Source: Phycisphaerales bacterium
GTDB lineage: Bacteria; Planctomycetota; Phycisphaerae; Sedimentisphaerales; Anaerohalosphaeraceae
DNA length: 5,824 nt
Reading direction: 5' to 3'
Assembly (NCBI GenBank): GCA_003152975.1
Contig: PMBP01000301.1
Location: forward strand, 1 to 5,824
Shown here: positions 1 through 5,824 of the stretch, in pieces
Layout: each line of letters opens with the position of its first letter
How positions within the stretch are numbered: the stretch's first letter is position 1
Translations under genes and position numbers: made by a program
Notes under the pieces: generated by a model
The model's database searches: none
What the model saw: the letters and a program-made list of their open reading frames with translations, nothing else
Told to the model about the DNA's origin: nothing

Positions 1-879
1 CCCTATCGCTTCAAGCCCGACAGCTACGCCCGATACTATCAACACACCGCCGCCGCAATCCTGCGAGCCGACCCCGAGGCCCGCGTCGGCGGCCCTGCCC
101 TGGCCGGCGTTCGCTCTCCGATCCTTCCGGCCCTTCTGGATCGATGTCAGTCCGGCCCCGTTCCGTTGCACTTCGTCTCCTGGCATATCTACAGCAGCGA
201 TCCGAAGGCTGTCCGCTCGACGATCGATTATGTCCACGACCTTCTCAAGAAATATCCGGACCTGAAACCCGAAACCATCCTCGACGAGTGGAACATGGAC
301 CTGATGAACCCTTCCCTCGATCCCCGCTTCCAGCCCTGTTATATCGCCGAGACCGTTTGGCAAATGATCGACGCCGGCCTGGACTATTCCTGCTATTACC
401 ACATCCGCGATTGGTATGTGTCGTACGAGACCTTTGTTCGTTTCATGTCGCCGCAAGGTACGGCCTTCATGACCCGCTGGTGGAATCGTATGCCGCAGTT
501 TGACGGCCTGTTTGACTTCCAGAACAATGTCCGGCCGGCTTATTTCACATTCAAGCTGCTCTCGCGTCTTGGCGGCCAGCGCATTGGCCTGACCTCTTCG
601 TATCCGGATATCCACGGGTTTGCGTCCTTCGATGAACAGCTCCGGATGTTTAATGTCATGCTCTGGAATTTTTCAAACTCGCCGGTCGATTGCGAAGTGT
701 CCTTTGAAGGTCTTCCCCAGACCCTGCGCCTCCGTCACCGTGTTCTGGATGCGCAAACCACCAGCGGTGATGAGAACGCCCGCCTGCGTCCCGATCCATT
801 TCAAACGGTCGAAAAGGGGGACTATAGATTTCCGATAAAGCTCGATCCGTACAGCATCCATTCTTGGACCTTGGAGTGA
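1..879 (+). CDS. GH39-like glycoside hydrolase, C-terminal part (5' end outside window)
   Basis: The reading frame is open from base 1 to TGA at 877-879 and gives 292 residues of a retaining clan-A-type glycosidase. It begins mid-barrel with a YARYYQHTAAAI helix and the strand ending VGGPALAG, a pattern usual in GH39-like enzymes. LHFVSWHIY (about residues 56-64) matches the family's F-[IV]-S-x-H-x-Y strand. ILDEWN carries the likely nucleophile Glu96 (bases 286-288), equivalent to the T-E-W-N motif. The segment RPAYFTFKLLSRLGG is the typical barrel end, followed by a C-terminal beta-sandwich of about 90 residues. The acid/base Asn-Glu pair should lie upstream, outside the window. Known GH39 members are beta-xylosidases or alpha-L-iduronidases, so beta-xylosidase-like activity is only a guess. 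The TTG at 166 is an internal Leu, not a start. Arginine codons favour CGC/CGT, unlike the next gene. Confidence 0.72.
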   Translation, partial: PYRFKPDSYARYYQHTAAAILRADPEARVGGPALAGVRSPILPALLDRCQSGPVPLHFVSWHIYSSDPKAVRSTIDYVHDLLKKYPDLKPETILDEWNMDLMNPSLDPRFQPCYIAETVWQMIDAGLDYSCYYHIRDWYVSYETFVRFMSPQGTAFMTRWWNRMPQFDGLFDFQNNVRPAYFTFKLLSRLGGQRIGLTSSYPDIHGFASFDEQLRMFNVMLWNFSNSPVDCEVSFEGLPQTLRLRHRVLDAQTTSGDENARLRPDPFQTVEKGDYRFPIKLDPYSIHSWTLE

Positions 880-981
880 AAGACCAACACCGATCCAAGT
901 TCAAGACAAGGTAAATGATGTATCCGAGGTGCGTCAGTCGCGGATTGTGGTAAACTATTCATGTATAGCTTTGAGGAGTCC

Positions 982-987
982 AGGGGA
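982..987 (+). promoter_or_regulatory. Possible ribosome binding site for the GH2 gene
   Basis: AGGGGA lies 11 bases before the ATG at 999. A better Shine-Dalgarno match, GAGGAG at 973-978, is 20 bases from that ATG, which is too far. The alternative ATG at 1050 has only a weak GGATGGG upstream. The site slightly favours 999 as start but does not settle it. Confidence 0.35.
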
Positions 988-998
988 ATACAAACGGG

Positions 999-3900
999 AT
1001 GGGTCTGACAGGCCCCAATCTTCTGAGAAAAAGAAAACCGGATGGGCGAATGAACATGAGGCAATGGGTTATGATCGTCTGGATCGGCGGCTGGTTGGCG
1101 GCTTGCGGCTCGGCCGATATAGTCAACCGAGAAACTTTCGTATTCAAGGGGGCGACGGGCTCAACTGCTATCCAGTCGCTCAATGGCGAGGTGTGGATGC
1201 TGGCCCCGGATCCGCAAAATATCGGGATGGAGCAGAATTGGTTTAATGCCCCGACGCCCGAGGCGAAAAAGACCAAGGTCCCCTGGATCATTCAGGACGC
1301 ATTTCCGGGGTACCACGGTGTCGCGTGGTATTGGCGAGATTTTACGGCCCCGGCCAATCCCCACCTGCGCGGGCGGACTCTTTTGCGGTTCTGGCAGGTG
1401 GACTACAAGGCCGATGTCTGGCTCAATGGCCAGTCGGTGCGAGGGCACGAGGGGGGAGAATCGCCGTTTACGCTGGACATCACCGAGGCCGTCAAACCCG
1501 GCGTGGTCAACCGTCTGGCCGTGCGGGTCCTCAATCCCAGCATCAGCCGATCGACGGCATCGTGCTCAACGAAACGGCGCATCGGAACAAGGTCCTTCCA
1601 TATGGTCCGGGTTCAGCATGGGATCAGGGCGGGATTCTGGACGATGTGGAGTTGCTGGTGGTGCCGGCGGTCCGGGTGACGGAGGTGTTTGTGCGGCCGG
1701 ACTGGCAAACAGGCGACATCCGTGTCCAGATCGGCATTGGCAATGCCTCCGAGCCCGCAACGGGACGACTTCAGTGCGCCGTCGCCTCCGCGGCCGGTGG
1801 CCAGACCTTCCTTTCGGGGCGGATCGACCGCGCGATCCCGGCCGGCCAGTCGCGGATCGAAACCCAACTGCATGTGGACAATCCGCGGCTGTGGGACCTG
1901 AGCGATCCGTTCCTGTATCGGTTGACGGTCCGGCTTGGGGCCGAGGGATCGGATTCCTTCGACGAGCAGTCGGTGCGTTTTGGATTTCGGGATTTTCGGG
2001 TTTCAAATAGTGCCTTTCGGCTCAACGGAAAACGGATTTTCCTGCGGTCGTCGCATACCGGCAATTGCTGCCCGATCGGCCTGGAGATGCCGCATGACCC
2101 GGATTACCTGCGGCGCGATCTGATCAATGCCAAGTTCATGCGGTTCAACGCCATCCGCTTTATTTCCGGGGTGGCGAAGCGCTATCAACTGGACCTGTGC
2201 GACGAGATCGGGCTGATGGTGTACGAGGAGTCGTATGCCGGATGGTGCATGGCGTACTCGCCGAAGTTCGATTCGCGGTTCGACGAATCGGTTCTCGGGA
2301 TGATCCGGCGGGACCGCAACCACCCTAGCGTGGTGATGTGGGGGTTGCTCAACGAGACTCCTGATGGGCCGGTGTTTCAGCATGCCGTGGGCCTGCTGGG
2401 GGCCGTGCGCGAGCTGGACGATACGCGGCTGGTGATGCTCAACAGCGGACGCTGGAATTTCAACAACAGCGTGTCGGGCATCGCGTCGTGGCAGAACGCC
2501 GATCGCGTCGATCCGTGCGTGAACTTCAACACCACGCGCGAGCCGGTCAGGGCACTGGGGATCACATGGGCGCCGGGCCAGATGGCGTTTCATCCCGGCC
2601 GGGACGGGGAGTATGCGGCGGTACGATGGACCGCGCCGGCCGACGAGAAGGTGGAAGTGGCCGCCGTTTTTTCCAGCATCGTCGAGCGGGCGACGACGGA
2701 TGTCCATGTGCTGCACAACGGCCGGGCGGTGTACGACGGCCTGATCAACCTCAAGGACGCCGGGCGGGAGCAGAAATGCGGTTTGCCGATCGAGGTGCGC
2801 AAAGGCGACCGGATCGATTTTATCTGCGGCTATGGCAACGGGGAATACGGCGCCGACACCACGGCGCTGGCGGTAACGATCAAGACTGCGGGGGGCAAGA
2901 CCTTCGACGCGGCGGCGGAATTTTCCGGCGGGCAAAATCCCAACAGCGTGTGGAGCTACGGCCAACTGGCTCCCGGGCCGACCCCGAATGCCGAATCGTT
3001 CCGATTATTCCCTGTGGGACGCGTTGAGAAACGGCAGGGGATGGTGAGCAATCCGGGGTCGAAGGCATGGGAGGATATTCTCGACGATCGACATCCATAT
3101 CAGCGGGTCCCGCATACGGCCGACATTATCCGATCGCTGCGAACGATGCGGGGCGCCGACGAAGCGATGCCGCTGTTCATTTCCGAGTACGGCATCGGCA
3201 GCGCCTGCGACCTGATGCGGCTGGTGAACCTCTACGAGCAGGCGGGCAAACCCGAGGTCGAGGATGCCCGGCTGTATCGATCGTATCGGGACCAGTTTCT
3301 GGCCGACTGGGAGCGGTGGAAGATGGCCGAGGCGTTTGCCCGGCCGGAAGATTTTTTCGCGCAGAGCAATGCCCGGATGGCCGGCCAGCGGCTGCTCGGC
3401 CTCAACGCCATTCGGTCCAATCCGGCGGTGGTCGGCTTTAGCCTCACCGGTACGCTGGACCAGGGAATGACGGCGGAGGGGCTTTGGACGACCTTCCGCG
3501 AACTCAAGTCCGGTACGGCCGACGCGATGTTCGACGGGTTTGCGCCGCTTCGGTGGTGCTTGTTTGCCGAACCGGTCAATGTCTATCGCAATACGCCGGT
3601 GCGTCTGGAGGCGGTGCTGGCCAACGAGGATGTCCTGGCGCCGGGAGATTATCCCGTAATCCTTCAAGTGGTCGGCCCGCAAAACAATCGGGTTTTCGAG
3701 AAGAAGATTACCGTGACGATTCCCGGCCGGGCCGCCGGATCGGATAGCGAGCCGCCGATGGCGCTGCCGGTCTTCTCCGAGGATGTTGTGATCGATGGAT
3801 CCGGGGGGAAATACCGTTTCACGGCGACCTTCCAGCGCGGGGCAGCGGCGGCGGGAGAATGCATGGAATTTTTTGTCGACGATCCGGCCTCGATGCCGCC

Positions 3901-4609
3901 GGTGGAGACGGAGGTTGTGATCTGGGGCGACGATCCGGGTCTGCCCCAATGGCTCGCCGATCGAAAAATTCCATCGCGGCCCTTTTCCCCGGCCCAGCCG
4001 CGGACGCGGGAGGTCATCCTGGTTTGCGGCAAAGCGCCGGCTCCGGGCGGGGCTGCCGCGTTCCGTCCGCTGCTGGAGCGGATCGCCCGGGGATCGACGG
4101 CGGTCTTTCTGTGCCCGGAGGTTTTCTCCGATGGCAAGAGCAATGTGGCCTGCCTTCCGCTGAAGAACAAAGGGTCGCTGGTCGGCTTGCCCTCCTGGTT
4201 GTATCACAAGGAGGATTGGAACAAGAAGCACGCGATCTTCGAGGGGTTGCCGGCTCCGGGGCTGATGGATTATACATATTATAGGGAAATATTGCCGGAT
4301 ATCGTTTTCGCCGGGCAGGATCCGCCCCTGGAGGCGGTCGCCGGCGCGATCAACGCCGCGATCGGGTATTCCTCCGGCCTGCTGGTGGCGGTGCATCGGT
4401 TCGGAGAGGGCAAGTTTGTTTTGAATACCCTGCAGATCCGGCAAAACCTGGGCTCCCATCCGGTGGCCGAGCGATTGTTGCGAAACCTGTTGCGATATGC
4501 CGCCGCAGATTCAAAAAATCCCTTGGTTCCCTTGCCGGCCGACTTCGCCCAACAACTCAAAGCGGATGAAATGGATTTAATATGGTTTGAAAAGGGGAAA
4601 TCAAACTAA
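999..4609 (+). CDS. GH2 family beta-glycosidase (beta-galactosidase-like) lipoprotein, interrupted by a one-base frameshift
   Basis: The N-terminal part is read from ATG 999 (or 1050) and the remainder one frame over, to TAA at 4607-4609. Restoring one base near 1542 gives about 1203 residues. Numbered that way: lipoprotein signal with LAAC (Cys36); GH2 jelly-roll domain about 105-181 (DVWLNG, FTLDITEAV); Ig-like domain to about 338, ending FGFRDF; TIM barrel from about 340 to 855. RNHPSVVMWGLLNE matches the GH2 acid/base signature, with acid/base Glu453 (bases 2354-2356). FISEYG holds the nucleophile Glu730 (3185-3187). Both catalytic residues are intact, so a restored protein should be active. 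About 185 residues (498-682) interrupt the barrel. An Ig-like domain follows (about 857-910), then a C-terminal domain (about 969-1203). GH2 includes beta-galactosidases, glucuronidases and mannosidases; the substrate cannot be read here. Frame 0 alone stops at 1677-1679. If the shift is real, this is a pseudogene. Confidence 0.85.
1050..1106 (+). other. Lipoprotein signal peptide of the GH2 enzyme
   Basis: From the inner ATG at 1050 the protein starts MNMRQWVMIVWIGGWLAAC: a short Arg-containing n-region, a hydrophobic core and the lipobox L-A-A-C. The lipidated Cys codon is 1104-1106, followed by Gly-Ser-Ala-Asp. The ATG at 999 would add 17 residues with a basic RKRK patch, which is still possible. 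Signal peptidase II processing and membrane anchoring are inferred. Confidence 0.65.
1536..1552 (+). other. Frameshift site in the GH2 gene
   Basis: Frame 0 reads RLAVRVLNPS up to base 1541 and then turns into unrelated Ser/Arg-rich sequence. The frame of the downstream gene reads QPIDGIVLNETAHRNK from 1544. Adding one A after 1541 (AGC-ATCAG to AGC-AAT-CAG) gives NPSNQPIDGIVLNET, which matches the usual linker between the GH2 jelly-roll and Ig-like domains. No slippery heptamer is seen, so a lost base (mutation or assembly error) is more likely than programmed frameshifting. Confidence 0.85.
2489..3043 (+). other. Beta-sandwich-like module inserted in the GH2 catalytic barrel
   Basis: About 185 residues lie between the barrel segment NSGRWNFNNSVSGIAS and its likely continuation SNPGSKAWEDILDDRHPYQ. 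The module contains FHPGRDGEYAAVRWTAP, then TTDVHVLHNG, VRKGDRIDFICGYGNG, DTTALAVTI, and last NPNSVWSYG. These motifs resemble a beta-sandwich module that I associate with extracellular planctomycete proteins. A carbohydrate-binding or structural role is inferred, not shown. Confidence 0.6.
3902..4606 (+). other. C-terminal alpha/beta domain of the GH2 enzyme
   Basis: Roughly the last 235 residues are not part of the canonical GH2 core. They start with VETEVVIWGDDPGLPQWLADR, pass through a second strand (REVILVCGKA) and a helix-strand unit (LLERIARGSTAVFLCPEVF), and end with GEGKFVLNTLQIRQNLGSHP and a helix, AERLLRNLLRYA. The alternating strand-helix pattern resembles the class-I glutamine-amidotransferase-like or trimerisation-type domains attached to some galactosidases. 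I see no Cys-His-Glu amidotransferase triad that I could assign, so a structural role is more likely. Confidence 0.45.
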
Positions 4610-4615
4610 AGGAGA
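4608..4615 (+). promoter_or_regulatory. Ribosome binding site of the GH95 gene
   Basis: AAAGGAGA overlaps the GH2 stop codon and ends 7 bases before the ATG at 4623. It is a strong, well-spaced Shine-Dalgarno site and the best in the window. It supports 4623 over the nearby in-frame ATG at 4629, and supports translation from a shared GH2-GH95 transcript. Confidence 0.75.
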
Positions 4616-4622
4616 CCCGGTT

Positions 4623-4676
4623 ATGACAATGTCAAAATTCCGCATACCTTTGCTTTATGCCGTCCTTGCCGGCTGT
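4623..4676 (+). other. Signal peptide with lipobox, GH95 enzyme
   Basis: MTMSKFRIPLLYAVLAGC has a basic start (Lys5, Arg7), a hydrophobic core and the canonical lipobox L-A-G-C with Cys18 at 4674-4676. An alternative signal peptidase I cut after SSA (residue 26) is also possible, so export is well supported and lipidation less so. Confidence 0.65.
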
Positions 4677-5824
4677 CTTTCGGGTCGAGCGTCGTCGGCC
4701 GATTCGACGCCGGTTGAGAGTGTCCCGCGGGACATGGTTGTGTGGTACAGCAGGCCGGCCCAACAATGGCTGGAGGCGATGCCGATGGGCAACGGCCTGA
4801 TGGGGGCGATGGTCTTTGGCGGCATTCAAAACGAGCGGATTGCGCTGAACGAATCGTCGTTCTGGTCCGGCCGCCCGCACGACTACAACAATCCGGATGC
4901 GTTAAACTACTTTTCACAGGTCCGCGACCTGGTGTTCGCCGGGAAATTCGCCGAGGCCGAGAAGATGGCCGACGAGCACTTTTACGGCATTCCCGCGGCT
5001 CAGCAGGCGTTTGAGCCGTTGGGCGATCTGCTGCTTTCCTTCGAGGGCGCCGAGAAGGCCGATGAGTACCGCCGCGAACTGGATATGGAAACGGGTGTGG
5101 CGAAGATCACCTATCGCGTCGGCGATGCGCGGTTTGCCCGCGAGGTATTTGTTTCGTATCCGGACCGCGTGATGGTCGTGCGAATCACGGCCGACAAACC
5201 CGGCCGTGTCTCGGTTCAACCGCAGTTCAAGAGCCCCTATCTGGATACGACGACGGCCAAGCCGGGCAAGCTGCTGATGGAGGGATGCTGGAAGGGCCCG
5301 ATCCCGGGGGACAACTGGCTGATCGCGCCGGTCGAGGGCAAGGGTCTGCATTTTCAGGCGGTTGTTATGGTGAATCCGGAGGGAGGAAAGTCAAATATGA
5401 CCGCCGATGGTCTGCGGATCACCGGCGCCGACGCCGTTACGCTGATCGTCACCGCGGCCACCAGCTTTGTGAATTACCACGACATCAGCGGCGACCCGGC
5501 GGCGATCTGCGAGAAAACGCTGGCCGCGGTCGCGGGCAAGAATTACGCGGAGTTGCGGCGCCGGCACGCGGAGGATTTTCAGCGGCTGATGGGCCGGGTG
5601 CACCTGACGATCGGCGATGCCTCCCGGAACGATAAGCCCATCGACGAGCGGCTCGTTACTCTGCGGGCCGGTGCCGATGCGAACCTGGAGGCCCTGTGCT
5701 TCCAGTTCGGCCGTTATCTGCTGGTCTCCAGCAGCCGGGCCGGCGGGCAACCGGCCAACCTCCAGGGCATCTGGAACGAGGCGGTCTCTCCCTCCTGGGG
5801 CAGCAAATACACCATCAACATCAA
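4623..5824 (+). CDS. GH95 alpha-L-fucosidase-type enzyme, N-terminal half (3' end outside window)
   Basis: The frame from ATG 4623 stays open to the window edge, giving 400 codons plus two bases. The start of the mature protein is typical of GH95: VVWYSRPAQQWLEAMPMGNG (residues 39-58) and GAMVFGG, then ALNESSFWSGRPHDYNNPDA (75-93), FEPLGDLLLSF, YRRELDMETGVA and REVFVSYPDRVMVVRITA. Together these form the N-terminal beta-super-sandwich, to about residue 280. The catalytic (alpha/alpha)6 barrel begins with RRHAEDFQRLMGRV. It reaches GGQPANLQGIWNE (374-386) and ends within SKYTINI plus a partial codon (AA), probably the second Asn of the NxN segment that carries catalytic asparagines in the family. 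GH95 proteins usually have about 750-800 residues, so roughly half is missing, including the acid/base Glu. The family cleaves alpha-1,2-linked L-fucose by inversion; some members act on L-galactose. It lies 13 bases after the GH2 gene. Confidence 0.93.
   Translation, partial: MTMSKFRIPLLYAVLAGCLSGRASSADSTPVESVPRDMVVWYSRPAQQWLEAMPMGNGLMGAMVFGGIQNERIALNESSFWSGRPHDYNNPDALNYFSQVRDLVFAGKFAEAEKMADEHFYGIPAAQQAFEPLGDLLLSFEGAEKADEYRRELDMETGVAKITYRVGDARFAREVFVSYPDRVMVVRITADKPGRVSVQPQFKSPYLDTTTAKPGKLLMEGCWKGPIPGDNWLIAPVEGKGLHFQAVVMVNPEGGKSNMTADGLRITGADAVTLIVTAATSFVNYHDISGDPAAICEKTLAAVAGKNYAELRRRHAEDFQRLMGRVHLTIGDASRNDKPIDERLVTLRAGADANLEALCFQFGRYLLVSSSRAGGQPANLQGIWNEAVSPSWGSKYTINI

Noticed and set aside
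945..969. Possible promoter TTGTGG ... TATAGC before the GH2 gene
   Set aside because: The spacer is only 13 bases and both boxes are imperfect, so it is not supported as a sigma-70-type promoter. No clear terminator hairpin was found in 880-998 either.
1325..1543. Start of the large downstream frame at GTG 1325 as the true GH2 start
   Set aside because: Translation between 1325 and 1543 in that frame gives non-family sequence, while frame 0 over the same bases encodes the conserved GH2 N-terminal domain.
1530..1560. Programmed -1 ribosomal frameshifting in the GH2 gene
   Set aside because: There is no slippery X XXY YYZ heptamer and no obvious downstream hairpin. A single missing base explains the sequence more simply.
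2003..2965. Minus-strand open frame of 320 codons
   Set aside because: It is an antisense shadow of the GH2 barrel and inserted module, with composition typical of a reversed high-GC gene and no family signature.
4268..4292. AT-rich patch (TATACATATTATAG) resembling a -10 element
   Set aside because: It encodes DYTYYREI within a continuous GH2 C-terminal frame, and no start codon of a new gene follows.
3005..4459. Minus-strand open frame of 484 codons opposite the GH2 gene
   Set aside because: The product is rich in Arg, Pro, Gly and His with no recognisable motif, and it lies opposite a clearly coding GH2 region. Long antisense frames are expected at this GC content.

Overview
The window is a high-GC bacterial segment carrying three consecutive plus-strand genes for carbohydrate-active enzymes. 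It looks like part of a polysaccharide-degradation cluster. The modest use of Shine-Dalgarno sites, the long multidomain GH2 enzyme, the probable lipoprotein signals and an inserted module with RWTAP and NPNxxWSYG motifs suggest a member of the Planctomycetota/Verrucomicrobiota/Kiritimatiellota group. That placement is an inference from style; no taxonomic marker is present.

Layout: 1-879 is the C-terminal part of a GH39-like glycosidase, whose N-terminus lies to the left of the window. 880-998 is a 119-base gap in which I see no convincing terminator or promoter. 999-4609 is a large GH2 beta-glycosidase with an N-terminal lipobox, an intact GH2 acid/base signature and an intact nucleophile motif. 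It is split by a one-base frameshift near 1542. It also has about 185 extra residues between the two catalytic glutamates and a C-terminal domain that is probably not catalytic. After 13 bases containing a good ribosome binding site, 4623-5824 is the first half of a GH95 alpha-L-fucosidase-type enzyme. It is open at the right edge, ending inside the conserved catalytic asparagine segment.

The GH2 and GH95 genes are almost certainly co-transcribed; the GH39-like gene may belong to the same operon or an adjacent unit. Together the three activities would suit stepwise exo-trimming of a fucosylated glycan: GH95 removes terminal alpha-L-fucose, GH2 removes the exposed beta-linked sugar, and GH39 removes beta-xylose or a similar residue. 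Fucosylated xyloglucan side chains, algal fucans and mucin-like glycans are all possible; the sequence does not decide.

I see no RNA genes, CRISPR arrays, mobile elements or defence genes. The most informative oddities are the frameshift in the GH2 gene and the module interrupting its catalytic barrel. I do not see an undescribed multi-gene system.
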